A stretch of 64,000 nt of DNA from Polydactylus sextarius (taxonomy: Eukaryota; Chordata; Actinopteri; Polynemidae), in NCBI GenBank assembly GCA_016801845.1, contig CM028918.1, positions 15,638,501 to 15,702,500 of the forward strand. Direction: 5' to 3'. A program made the position numbers and the translations under genes. Every line of letters begins with the position of its first letter. Position 1 is the stretch's first letter. Positions 36,623 through 49,300 of the stretch are shown piece after piece. Under the pieces are notes generated by a model that saw only the letters and a program-made list of their open reading frames with translations, was not told where the DNA came from and did no database searches.

Positions 36623-39600
36623 TCAGACTGTTGCTGGATCTTTGTTGGTTGACACGTTGTTATTGGGCAACAAGTTGGCCAACTGCTGGTTCCTCAGTGC
36701 AGCTTTCTCCTTCGCTCTGAACACAGACAGGTAAAACAGACTGTTAATGTGTACTCCAACTGGTCACTTTATAAGGTGCAATACAACAGCTCTTCCATTA
36801 CCTCTGCTTTTATGAAGCTTTATGACATTTGTAGTCAGTTTCTAAAATATTGATGATAATTGTGCCTTGTTAAGTGGGCACTCAATGTTAGAGTTGCACT
36901 ATGACGCTGTTTTACTTCTTTTGTTTTCTTGTTGCATACATTCAGCAGTAGAAACTCACCTCTCAGGGAACTCAATGTCATCAATGGTGTCAGGCAGTGG
37001 CACACCTCTAGTCTCAGGAAGCAGCAGCACCAGACCACCAGCCAGGAAAGCCAGAGACCCTGCACAACACAACATATGGTCCCAACTTTAGTAACACGTT
37101 AGCTTTTTATCAGCTGCTGTTGCTGCTCATCTCTGCCACCATTCTCCTCATTCCTAGTGCACCCAGGCCTGTAGTAAAATTATTAACCAAAAACCAGTAC
37201 CAGGGTCTTGGGTGGCCAAGGCTTATCAAATGCCTCAAAGAGCAATAGAGTCCATCCTCTCTGGTCCAAACCAAGAGAATGCTACTGTAGCACAAGTCTC
37301 ATAGGAAGGTTATGGGTGGAGCGCAGTTCCTTATATATTATAATATATAAGGAACTGCATATTATAATATTTTTGAACACCCACCAAAGATGATGAGTGG
37401 CAGCTCCAGCCAGATGACAGCCAGTCGGTAAAGCAGGAACGGAGCCACGATTCCTCCAATGTCACACAGAGTGGAACAAACTGACACTCCCAGGTTCCTA
37501 CAGACAAAAAGAGGTGGGTTTATATAAAGCTAGACATACACTTGATGTCCAAGTGATAAAATACATATCACTAGGTCAAAACTGAAATGCTGAAGATAAG
37601 ATTTTACCTGACAAACGTTGGGTAGAGCTCAGTGTTGACAAACACCACCATCTCAAAAGCCATGGTGATACCCAACCGACCGATGCAGGCCACCACCGTT
37701 CTCACCCAGAACATACCTGCAAGAAAAGATAGATTAAAACTTAGTTTAAGATAAATAGTTACAATCTGCTGATGTGGACTGATTCTTTTAAGCCTGACAC
37801 ATCATAATCTCTCCTCATACTCACTCTCAGGAATGAAGGCAGTGATGAAGCAGGAGGCTCCAGCAACAATGTTGGCGGAGGCGAAGGGAAGACGTCGGCC
37901 GATCCGTTCAATGGTAAAGAGGATGAGAAAGGCGGCAGGGAACTCCACAAGACCGGAAATGAGGAAGTCGATGTAGACGTTTCCTCCCAGAATCCCTAGC
38001 CTCATGATCAAACCCTGGTAGACCACAGCACTGGTGAACCTGGAAGAGAGAAATTTGGGTTTATTTCCTTTGTCAGAACTTGGAAATTGTTTATGTACTA
38101 AAAACTACTTTGTATAACTAACTCACCAGTTGTAACTGAGAATAAAAGTGTGTTTTCGCATTTTGGGAGTTCTGATCAGGTCCATGAAGGAGGCAGTTGT
38201 GGAGTCAGCATTATCATCTGCCAGAGTCTGCAAAACCAATGTACATTGTGAGTAATATTGTCAGATAATTGATTGAGTGCAAATTTCCATATAACATCCT
38301 TTATATATGTAAAATCCATATAAAATTCTTTTACTTTTTTTCTTTTCTTATTTCCTCTGTGTCATAAGGGACAGAGGAAATGCCTCATGACTATACTTAT
38401 ATTAAACACAGATCAGATTTAATTTGTCTATGACTGAAGTGGTCACAGTCAGATCAGGGAGTCTTTGCTAAACTAGCAGCTACCTCAATGTTCTTGGACA
38501 GAGTCTTCTTGTTTTCTTTGGCCATTTCCTCAGTGATCTTCACAGCTTTGGCCTTTTTATTCTGAGAGAGAAGCCATCTTGGCGATTCAGGGATGAACCT
38601 GGAGGCACAAAACTTTCATGAGGAAATAACGAAATACTTCACAGAGAAATAAAGAAATAATAAAAAAAAAGACAAAGAAATAATCTATTCTGGAAAAACT
38701 CTGGGGTGGAGAACTCTCCAAGCATCAAACAACTGTAGGTCTACACATAATTCCCTGGTGGCCTCTCTCGTTTTAGATGATGTGATTTTAGTCAGGGGGC
38801 TTTGGTCTACCTCAGGACTCATAGCACAGTTAAAGTCTCCTGTAAGTATACTAAATGTTGCAGGCATTGCAGAGATATTAGCTAACAGCTTAGAATTCTC
38901 CTTGGTACACATTTGGAGCATGCACATATCCAATCATCCAATCACCTTGTTGGTCATTAACACATTTGAAATACTTCATATTGTTCAGTCAACCTTTAAA
39001 CGTACAATTTTGTCTGAGGTCAACTGAGGCAAAGTGATACATAATAATAACCATCACCACTATAAAATCTGTTAACCCCCTATGAACCTTATCTCTGCAA
39101 AAATTAAAATAAACAAACGTCTGTTGGGGAACCTCAACTGTGGACCTAAACCTAACCCTAAAATGAGTTGAGTGTCTTCTTTTAAATCTATTTTCAAATC
39201 TTATGATTTTCCATAGACTTCAGATTGAGTAAAACACAAAACTAAGACATCAGAAGCGTGGAACTCACCAGTAATAGGACAGGAAGACAATGTAGGGGAC
39301 GGTGATGACGACCTGCAGCCAGCGCCAATCTGTGATGAAGTAGGCGAGGAGAGGCAGGAGGAGGATGCCAACACTGAAGAACATCTGGTAAATGACACCC
39401 ACAGTTCGTCGAAACTCTACTCCCACAATCTCCGTGACTGAGAGAGAAACAGAAGAAAGGTCCCATGTGTTAGATAATGTTTGAGACAAGTAAAGTAGTG
39501 AAATAAAAGGTTGTTATAGTAAATAGTCTTACTCAGCACATATCCAGCCACCCAGCCTCCTTTTACTCCAAACCCATAAAGTGTTCTGAAAACCAGTAAA

Positions 39601-40686
39601 GACACGTAGTCCGGAGCGACCGCCACTAGGATCCCTGCGATCCCGTTCAGTAGGTTGGACATCAGGAAACTCATTTTCCTGCCAAACCTGGAGGCAGAGA
39701 CACAAATAAGGCAAATGTTAGACATTACAGGTTTACTTTGCAGACACACACTACCTTTAATATATTTTGTTGTGTCTTTAACTGCATTCATTACACATCC
39801 ACTTAAATTAAAGCTGATAGTTAATCTGTTCTCTCATCACTATAACATTAGACAGACTAACAAGTCAATCCCAGATTTACCTGTCAGCCAGGTAACCAAT
39901 GGCAATACTCCCGACCAGGAATCCCACATTAAGAGTAGCCTGGTACATGTCCACCAACCATCCATCTGAACACACCAGGTCAAACTGAAGACAGAAGTTA
40001 TGAAGTCATGTTCATGTTTGTGACTTTTTTGTTGTTTACCAGTCTGTTACCTTGTCAATACACTAAGAATAAGACTAATGGTTTTAAAGAGTTAGCTCAA
40101 CTTTTTAGGAAATACTTTCCTGCTGAGAGTATGATGAGAAAACTTGTGCCTTTCTTGAAGTGAAAAGTTGTAGCTGGGGTGATTAGTTTAGCTTAACATT
40201 AAATGAAAAAACACATAAAACTAGCCTGGCTCTGTCCAAGATTAGATTAGATTTACATTTATTCTATAACATCTCATTACCTACCTCAGTAACAAAAGAC
40301 CGTCTTCCCTCATAGTCATACTCCCAGCCATTTTTGCAGGCCGTCATGGGAGTTTTGCTGAGGTCCAGCTCCTGTGTGTCACAGGTGAGTGCTGTGCTGT
40401 TCCACTCTACATCGTACTGCTCACAGGTGCTCTGCTGTACAACTCCAGAGCTGTTGACCAGAGGTACTGTCAGCCTGCGACTCTCCGCCAGACTCCAGCT
40501 GCATGCCTGCCTCCTCTCCACCACCTCAGAGTCCCGACACCAGTGATCTGGGGTGTAGCCCTGGAAGACAATGCCGACGTACACACCTGCCCAGGGCATG
40601 GACACCATGCACAGCATGGCGAAGATACGCTTCTGACACCGGCCAAACTTTCCAGCTTCTTCTAAGATGTCATCAAAACTGGTCAT
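36623..40686 (-). CDS. slc22a2: organic cation transporter, SLC22A1/2/3 group (paralog B), 11 exons, 558 aa
   Basis: Second plasma-membrane organic cation transporter of the tandem pair. Exons in coding order: 40285-40686, 39881-39984, 39533-39687, 39269-39437, 38484-38598, 38127-38227, 37825-38039, 37608-37716, 37385-37497, 36960-37059, 36623-36716. They total 1,677 nt, all in phase. Seen: TM1 with GIVFQGYTPDHWC, a cysteine-rich loop with two N-x-S/T sites, GYLADRFGRK (about 164-173), PESPRWL, ERIGRRLP and Asp469 in STLCDIGGI. The last exon adds a hydrophilic tail (AKEKAALRNQQ...DPATV). Eight internal exons have exactly the same lengths as in paralog A (104, 155, 169, 115, 101, 215, 109, 113), so the two arose by gene duplication. 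The first exon is undivided here. Intron 4 holds an L1 fragment. The symbol is provisional within the OCT1-3 group. Confidence 0.92.
37323..37358. repeat. perfect 36-bp palindrome with no spacer
   Basis: GCAGTTCCTTATATATTA (37323-37340) is followed at once by its exact reverse complement (37341-37358). It lies in intron 9 of slc22a paralog B, about 25 bp from the exon at 37385-37497. Confidence 0.95.
38685..38960 (-). mobile_element. L1-type LINE endonuclease fragment in slc22a paralog B intron 4
   Basis: The minus-strand open frame at 38685-38933 contains TGDFNCAMSPEVDQS and LFDAWRVLHPR. These are the GDFN and DaWR-HP signatures of the apurinic-like endonuclease domain of L1 ORF2. Similarity seems to fade on both sides, so only a domain-sized piece survives. 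It has the same orientation as the host gene. Confidence 0.75.
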
Positions 40687-41229
40687 GGTTGCAGGGGTGT
40701 TGATTTTTTCGACAAAATATCTACAGCTTTGCCCGTGTACAGTATGTTGAGCTTCTGTCTATGGAGTATCTACTGAGGTTAGGTCCTTAGGGTTTTTAAC
40801 AGGACAAGCAGGAGCAAAGGTCTATGTAACTACGTAGTGATTCCACCTGCAGTGCAGCAGAGCATTAAAACATGTTTGCTATCACTTTTTCAGACGTCAC
40901 GCTGTGTGTGTCATTTGAACCTGGTAAATAACCTCCACAGTCTTCCCGGGGGTTTATTAACATGAATACATCAACATGGAAACATAATCTCCCTGCATCC
41001 CATGTGCACATGAGTACACAGCCAGTATTGCTTGTCAATCAGTTAACATTTAAATGTAGCCTCTGGGAATCTGTAGACATAAACATGAGGTCGAGTCCCA
41101 ATGCAAACCCTAAAACTTTTTTTTACAATGCTACTATTTATGAAGCTGAGGAAGATCTTCCACTCAAGGGCAGGTTTACTCTCAAACTTCAAGAGACCTG
41201 TCTAATCATAGTGTTTAGCCCCTGAAATA

Positions 41230-41700
41230 GATTAAAGTCAGGTTAGAAATCATTCTAGACAAGTCTTAAGTTATTAGTCTTGAATTAAGAGAAGTCACTC
41301 AAGATGAGTCAGAGTCCTCTGAATCAGGTCGAAGTGGTGACCAGTCCAACTCAAGCCTAAAACACTTTGAGTCTAATATAACTATCAAGTCATTGAATGT
41401 CTCATGGCGGTGTCCATGTCAAGTCTCAAAGTCCTTTGAGACAGGTGAGACTTATCAGAGATGAGCCCATGTGAAGTTTCAAGTAATTCAGACAAATCTC
41501 AAGTCAATCTGAACATATCTGATCATTTGAGTCAACTCAAGTCAGATCCCAAGTCATTAGATAGGTGTCACGCAATTTGGGACAAGTCCATGCCTCAAGT
41601 GATCTAAGACAAGTCAGTCAGCTCCTTCTACTGTATGAGGTGGCTGTCACACATATCTTTTTATTTTGCTTTGCTTTTGCTAAAAGGTCTCAAGTCAAAC
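41230..41700. repeat. degenerate array of (C)AAGTC words
   Basis: AAGTC or GAGTC recurs every roughly 10-40 bp, for example at about 41236, 41262, 41291, 41421, 41429, 41502, 41541, 41552, 41612 and 41692. The array is interspersed with TCTCAAG and TTTGAGAC words. It looks like an old, diverged tandem repeat. Confidence 0.55.
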
Positions 41701-42013
41701 ATCAATTTCTTTCCATTTCTAATTAGTAACTGTATACGAGAACAGTAAAACAACAGTAATAAACAGCAGATCTCTTATTTATTCAAATAATGCAATATTT
41801 TTTACATCAATGTTTTTTTAAATAGGAAAACAGGCAAAAAGCTGAAAAACATCAGACAACAAAACTTACACCAACAAAAACTTAATGATGATCTCCCATA
41901 GTCCCCAATCATCACAGAAAACTTCTTGTGCTTTTTTTTTTGTCATTGTACTTTCCCAATTTGCTTCTGAATTCAACTCTTATTCTCACTCTAAGACACT
42001 AAATAAAAATATA

Positions 42014-42055
42014 AAATGTCACATATCCTGACCAGTTTTGGGATATGTGACATTT
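42014..42055. repeat. perfect 15-bp inverted repeat, 12-nt spacer
   Basis: AAATGTCACATATCC (42014-42028) is the exact reverse complement of 42041-42055. Confidence 0.9.
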
Positions 42056-43974
42056 ATATTTACGTATGTGACTGCTCAAACGATGACTTAAAAAAAGCAC
42101 AAGAATGTCCAGTCATATTCTCATGGGAAAGAGAAGGTTCAGTACAGTACCATGCAGATGAGCCACACAAACTTTGGTGCTAAATACAGCAGAAACAGAC
42201 TTGAGGCAACAATGGAGAGACTTCACATACTAAATGGTACCATCTGCTTCATCTGTGATGAGGAGTGCTACTGCTTCATCTCAGGAGAGAAGAGCCACAA
42301 AAATGCCAAATACAATTAAATACTTTAATTCCAGTTCAAACCTTCTAATCAAGTCAACATCATGAAGACCGAAAAAAAAAAAAAAAAAGAGGAAGATTTC
42401 ATAATACCCCATGTTTAATGATCAAAAATTAAAATGTCTGCCACGTCAGTAAGCAACAGATTCAATTTAATTTCAGCTTTTCGCTGGACTTTGTTAGATT
42501 TCAGTTCTAGATATTGACAATGATTGATTAGTCATTTCACTGCTCTTTAGAAACCTTACCAACGCAACTGCTCTCACGTGTAGTTTTAACTTTGAGTAAG
42601 TCAGTAACTTAATGACATCGTCATTCTACTAAGATCTTCAATAATTAACAGAAAGATGATGAACAACTTTCAGAAAAAGTCGTCAAACAAAATCTCAGTG
42701 ATAAAAAAATAAGTAGAGGGACCAGAACATGATGATAGTTTCTATTCGTTTGTGATAAAATCAACTTTTATCACTTTTATGGCACAATCCAAACTCATCC
42801 ATATAAAATACTGATGCGTCCAAATGTAAATGCCAGTTCAAGATTTTTTTATTATTATTATTTTTTTTTTCATCATTTTTTTCTGTTTTGGACAAGTGGC
42901 ATCTTACAAAACTTGTTCAACAAATTTGAGTAAAAAGCTTTAGAAATACCCTGAATGGTGAGCCGTCTTTATTGATTGGTAAAGAGATTTTAGCAATGAC
43001 ATCACATTTATTTAATAACTTTAGTCCCTGTGGATTTAATACTGAGGAAACCCAAAAGTAAAGTGAATTTATTCTCACTGCCTTTCGTACCGTAGATGAT
43101 GTAATCATCCGTCTGTTAAAGTGAACTACGTTTGGCGACGTCCGTCTAGGGATTAATGGGTGCTTTCCCAGGATTGTACAGTAGTTTAATCAACATCAAC
43201 ATTTAAATCTTTGCATCCTTCTTTCAATTTGTTTGGCAAGTGGCAATGAAATGTTTTAAAATGTCCCATTCAACAGATGAGCTGCACTGCAGTTGCATCA
43301 GAGCGCAAACCATCAAAACCACCTACAGAAACTAATCAATAATACTGCTACATCTTTAAACTGGGACAACGACATTTCGTAAAACCATACTGGGGTAAAA
43401 GGTGAGCTGTTTCTGAGTTTGTAAATTCACCTAATTTGTGATCTAATTGCAAAACTCCACAAAAAAGAACACCTTTAAAACAACTGCTTTGGTGGGGTTG
43501 AATTAAAAACAACCTGCAAGTGGAGCAGCACCCAAGTACTTTATGTGCTTATACTGTGTAGGTTTACTGATAGTTTTTATGTGGGAACACCACTGTTTGA
43601 CTGCATATTAGAAAGCAACAGAATCACAAACTTCACCTAACTAGCGCTGCCGCTGATCCTTTGTGACAACACTAGTTTAATTATTAAGCAGAAAATATTA
43701 AATTTAAGTCAACTACCTGCATTTTCTTGCTATATTCATTCTCCATTTCTTTCTTTTGTCTTGTCATCACATGCATTTGGCTGATTACGGCATGACTGAA
43801 ACTTGGCTTTAATGACTTCAAGTTCTCACTTTTGACACAGCAACATCCACCGTCACAGACCTGAACACTGAAACAGAGCCTTGCTGAGATGTACGAGAGC
43901 GTGCAAGCGGAAAAAATTCCCAACTTCCATACATTAGTGCCAGCGGTGGCTGAAGAAATATGGCTTTAGCAGGA

Positions 43975-44007
43975 GGGGTGTGGGGTGGGGGTGGGGGGGT
44001 GTGGGGG
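43975..44007 (+). other. G-quadruplex-type G-rich tract
   Basis: Five runs of 4, 4, 5, 7 and 5 guanines are separated by loops of one to three bases (T or TGT). This more than meets the G-quadruplex pattern on the plus strand. It lies about 1.2 kb past the igf2r stop. Confidence 0.8.
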
Positions 44008-44722
44008 CTTCAAAAACCAACGCAAATGAAGCTAACATCTCAAGTTTCATTTCCAGCCTCCGTCCTCGTCCACACACACTTAAGGCCATCTCTGTTTCCA
44101 CACAGAACAGAGATGCGTACAGATAATCATCCCAGACGACCATTTAAATAATCCTAAAAACAAATGTGTGAGAGATTCACCGGAGAACCAACAAACAAAT
44201 AAACAAAACGTCCATATTATAGAACATTATCATCTATGTACAATGTCTCTGATCAAAACAAGACCAAAAAAATCAATCTGTCGCTGGACATGACTCATCG
44301 ATGAGAATGCAAAGTAAATCATCATGAGGAAGGCATCGTGCTCTCTTTTTCGTGGGGAAAGAAAGAGGAAAAAAAAGATCTGCTATTATAGCAACTGTAA
44401 ACAGCAAGGAAAGACAAACCAAGTGTCTTCATTCCCTTTAGAAACAACACAAGCCGACACCTTCCCTGCCTACGTCCCAGATCTGAACCAATTTCCTAGT
44501 AATTTCTTCTAAAATCTGTTTCAGTGTTTAATTAATGAGCCATTTACCTGCATATTTCACCACAGTTTTTCTGATATGGCCTGATGGACATTAAAAATAA
44601 AACCGTAGATCAACCCCAACAGCAGATTTTTTTTTTTTGATGTACGGTTACTCAGTCTGCATTGAAACATATCGTGTTTAGGTCATCAATGCTACAGTAA
44701 AGTGCTAAATCAATGGCACAGC

Positions 44723-44728
44723 TTTATT
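44723..44728 (-). terminator. igf2r polyadenylation signal candidate
   Basis: This is an AATAAA on the minus strand, about 520 bp after the igf2r stop. Another lies at 44855-44860, and further ones occur beyond 43080. Which is used cannot be told from sequence. Confidence 0.3.
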
Positions 44729-45249
44729 TCAAAAACACTTGAAGAGAAGATAGATCCATCTTTTGCCTGACATGCCTCACTGCAGAGTCAATACTTTGAG
44801 AGATGTTTTCTTTTTTTGTGCCGCTGGGGTTAAAACTGTCCTGTCGTTGTTGTGTTTATTGTATGAATGTGGCAACAATGACGTAGTTGTGATAAAGTAA
44901 ATTATTTCAATTTAGAATTAAAAAAAAAGAAAAGAAAAGAAGAGAAAATAGGATGCAGGTCAAACTGGCCTGAAGAACATTATAAATAATCAGCTATAAA
45001 TAAATAAGATACCATGTGCTGCTAACATCGACAGTCTGCAGTCAGTGGACTGGATAGAGTCCGAGTTGGCCAAGTAAAGGTGCAGCCCCAAAAAAAAAAA
45101 AAAAAAAAATCCCAAAGTAAAGAGAGGAAAGGTTTCTGCTTTCAGTATGTTGTTGGTACTTCACTGTTGTTGTTGCTATTATGGAGACATTCACCAAAAA
45201 GAGAAGAGTTCAGATAGGATGGTGTGGGAGGAGGTGAGAGGAAGTGACA

Positions 45250-46363
45250 TCACACCCTGAGCAGGTCCTCGTCACTGTCGTCCTCATCTCGTTTCCTATT
45301 GGCTGCCGTGTTGTGGCCGTGATTAAGGCCTGAAGAGCGAGGTTTGTTGCTCTTCCTCTTGCGGTCGGACTCGTCCAGGAGCCCGACTAGGTCCTCGTCA
45401 CTCTCCTCCTGAAATGAATGAAACCAAGTTAGATGAGAATGTTTGCTACTGGTTGAAATACACCCCTTTAAATCTGATCTTTTATTGATAATTATTTACA
45501 CTTAACGTGACACGTCCAGTACGAACGCTTGATGAGTCAGATACAGTTTTAATTAGTATTTAGTAAAAATATTGGAGGATACTCAAAGTAAAAGGACTTG
45601 GATCTGGACATTGTAACTTTTGGGGCACGAGTGTGACGCTGACCTGTAGGAAGGCGCTGCGATGAGCCACAGAGTGCCTGGAAAATCCCGATGATTTAAC
45701 CACCTGCACCCCCGGAACGCTCAGCACCTCGTCCTCGCTGTCGTCATCCTGCTCATCCAGTGTGAATGAACGCAAACCGTCCGTGTTCACCGGCTTGGTC
45801 TTGATGTGACCGTTGCTGTGGTTACTCCTGCCCCGGTGGGAGGATGACGAAGAGGATGTGGGAGGCGCTTCCAGCTCCTCCATCAACCACTCCATCTCCT
45901 CCTCGCCTCCGTCTTCATCCATATTGACCTGATGATTCAAAGGTTAGTTACTATTTATTTTTCAAGGATCAAAAGACTCAGTTCAGTATTGTATGTCTAC
46001 CTATAAACTGGGTGGGTTCATTAATGACCAAAATGAACATCTGTTTGGTTAACCTACTTTGGAATATTTATAAGAGACTTGGTTTCCTCTCCTGCAGCAG
46101 CCAGCAACCTTCTGGATCACCAGTTCCCTGGAAACATACAAGAAATGTATAAAAATCCAGAAAGAAAAGAAAGATAAAACAAAATAAAATAACCACTAAA
46201 TTCAGCCAAAAAAACTCACCTCCTCTCTCTTTTGTGGAGTAAAAGCCCGAGCAGACAGACAGACAGACCCACCATCAGGAGGCTCAGCACCACCCCCAAC
46301 ACCTGGCTCCTCCTAGACAGAGCTTGAGTCTCTCCACCGTTTTCATCAGTTCCTTCGATAGTT
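45250..46363 (-). other. igf2r: igf2r transmembrane segment and cytoplasmic sorting tail
   Basis: The exon 46220-46363 encodes the single membrane span (VLGVVLSLLMVGLSVCLLGL) and a basic stop-transfer region. The tail keeps paired cysteines (CCRRGN, candidate palmitoylation), the YSKV tyrosine signal across the 46058-46127/45644-45928 junction, and EWLMEELEAPP with the WLM retrieval motif. DEQDDDSEDEVL is an acidic, likely casein-kinase-2 region. The terminal DDSDEDLLRV is the acidic-dileucine signal bound by GGA adaptors. A second DEDLVGLL sequence lies at the start of the last exon. Confidence 0.9.
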
Positions 46364-49300
46364 CTGCAGGACAGTTTAGGAGGGAAGTGTTATACGTGTT
46401 TGCTATTTACTTAAATCTCTTGTAAAAAAATTAATTCCAGATATTTTGATCTGTATCAGCGTTCACTCACATGAGACCACACACGGCATTTGTGTGCCAC
46501 ACAAACAGATACTGGCATTCATCCGTCTCCATCATAAACTCAGGGATGCCGACGCCTGCTGACGGGGCACAGTGGAACATGATGGTGGACGACACCGTTT
46601 TGCTTTTCTCCCGGCCGCACTTTGAATCTGACGGCACCATCACGTCCAGGTTTCCTCCTGACAGAAAAGCATCATAATCATCATCTATCATTTGTTCTCA
46701 TAGACACACAGTCATGAACTTCAATGTTACAGAGAGTTTCTGGTCAATTACCTTTGATGTAGTACTTTGCGTTGCTGGAGAAGCCGATCTTTCGTCTGTA
46801 GGAACCATTGACCTTCACCTGGCAGATGTTGGCACCTACGCAGCTCAGCAGGGAGTTGTTGGTGATGCCGGACAGCTGGATGTGGTAGATGTAGCTGTCG
46901 CCGTTGGGACGGGTGTCTCCAGATGCCTGATGGTGGCTGAGAGGAGAGTGAAGGTAAAAAGAAGAGAATTGAATGTTGTAACTTCACGTTACTGAAGTAA
47001 ACTGAAATGTTTTATTCTGATCATACAGATAGATGTTTCCATTTTTGTCATTTTGAACTAAAAAAGGTGATATTTATAGGTGATGTGCATCAGTGCAGTG
47101 AGTTACCTGAAGTATAACGCCCCCAGGCTGAGCCTGACTCCAGTATCAGGAACCTGTATCGTCCCGTTCACCATCTTCCCCTCACGTTGCTTTACAGCAC
47201 ATGCCAAGCGAGTCTCCCACCCGATCACAAACTCACACGTTGCCTCGTGAAAACTGCACACACACACGCACACACACACACACGCACACACACACACACA
47301 GGGAAGAGACACATTTATCTCCCTCTGCTCTAAATGATACTAAATGATGATATAAAAGCTAAATATACATTTATAGAAACAAATCTACCATGGAGATGTA
47401 GATTGAAAATACTTCAGTATAAAGTATTTCTATTCAGTGCAGACGATCAAACGCACAGAAATCTCAAATAACGTTTGAGCCAGAAAAAAAATTAACTTTA
47501 AAGACAAACACTCTGTTCTGTCATTAACTGCCAGTTACAAATGCTGAACTGACGAGTAAATGAATGTCACTGTAGCATGTGTGTTACAGTTCAGATCCCA
47601 TGACAACAGGTTTTCTGGCCTCTCTGTCTAATTTCTTTCTTCATGTACTTATTTGAAATTTGGTCCTAACTGAATCAAATTATTCATGTTGACTGTAAAA
47701 TGGGCTGAAAATACAAAACTGAGCTCTTTTTTTTTTTTTTAAACATACCAGGTGATTTCATTGTGAGTGTGTGTTACCTGATGAGTGCCGGGTGTCCAAC
47801 AGTGGACCCACAGCTCAACTGGATCACAGTCTTCGCTTTCATGCCGTTACTGCAGACGTTATCTCCCGCTGAATAACTGACAAAGATCTTTCCATCTGGA
47901 CACAGATGCAAGAAGATCAAACCACAATTGTGAAATTTCACAGGACAGACAGTCACAGCAAACAAACACGAAGTATAAAAACTCTTCAGAGTTAATATGT
48001 TAATCAGATTATTATTTTCTATTTGCTTGCGGTTATCTGAATGCCTGAAATGCGCTGATTTCATTTGAACTTGAGGATGAAAAGTTTAAAAAAATGTGTT
48101 TATTTTTTAAAATCATATTTTACCCACCAGTGTAGGTCATTTTCTGAGTGTGAACTCGACCCAGGACCTGAGTGTGTCCTGCTGCCACTAATCGACACAC
48201 GGTCGCTCCTTCTGGACAATTAGTCCCTCCGTTGTGAATACTCTGACACAGGTTGATGGAATACCTGAGGACATAAAAACAGGGACAGGACTCAGGAGAT
48301 GAAGGCTCAAGTGCTTCAGTTGGCCTTGCAGAATATTTCTGATTCACAATGTTTTCACCTTCACGACTCTCGCTTGCTTTTAGCAAGGTTAACTTTTTTC
48401 TGGTGTTTGTTCTATTGTGAAGCACGGAAGGTTATTATTATTGAAATGTTCTCTGTCAGGCAAAAGAAGAGCCACAGTTACATTTTTGGTGCGGATCTGG
48501 TTAAATTCAAATTTCAAGTTTGTTTGTTCCTTTTTAGGATGAGGACGGTGATAATAGAAGAAAGTGCGGCAATGAATACGAAATTAAACCGATGATTATA
48601 AGAAGGAGCATCTATCTGTAGCTAAAACAAGACTTACGAATCTTCTCCGTGGCTAAACCTCCACGGCTTGGTGAGGGAAGACAGCGCTCGCAGGTCGAAT
48701 GTCTGATGCTGGCTGACCAGTTTACACTCCATCTTCCTCGGGGGACAAACGACATTGGTCTTCCACTGGAACGTGGCAGAACAACCCTCCGTCTCTGAGA
48801 GCAGCTGTGGAGAACCACGGCCTGCAGACTGGTCACAGGTAAACAAGATGGAGGACTGACGTTTCCCAGAGGCTGCAGGAGAGAGAGAGAGAACAAAAAG
48901 CAGGGTGGCTATGAGAACGGAGAATAACATGTCCCAGCTGTAACAAAATCTTTTAGGAAACACAATCTTTTTGCTGTGTTTTCCATCACACAGTCATGTG
49001 ACAGAAATAACTAGTTGTTCACTGAGAATTTTTACACTTTGCTAGAATAAATGTAAAGAAAAATGGCTGCACTGATGCTCCAAGCAATTATTTACTTAGA
49101 TTTTGTCTGCTGTTAAGTCACTTTTGACATATTTAACAGACAAAATTATACCTGCCTCAGTTGTCATCACCCTCACCTATCAATATCTTTTCATTACAAT
49201 AAGACCATTTTCTCTTCGGGGTAAAGAATTTACACATATCAATGTCAAATGTGATTCAGTGATCCACAAAACTATACTTAATTTTTCTATTTTTTCCAAA

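Larger units (their letters stand above)
40687..45249. other. intergenic region, probably including the igf2r 3' UTR
   Basis: This is 4.56 kb between the paralog B start and the igf2r stop. It holds the degenerate AAGTC array, an inverted repeat and a G-rich tract, listed separately. Most of it is AT-rich with no coding sign. The mammalian IGF2R 3' UTR is long, so part of the right side is likely transcribed from the minus strand. Confidence 0.5.

Noticed and set aside
46714..46995. Plus-strand open frame of 93 codons
   Set aside because: It lies opposite the igf2r exon 46752-46936 and is its antisense shadow. Other plus-strand frames at 54986-55201, 58812-59078, 60189-60467 and 50655-50903 are of the same kind.
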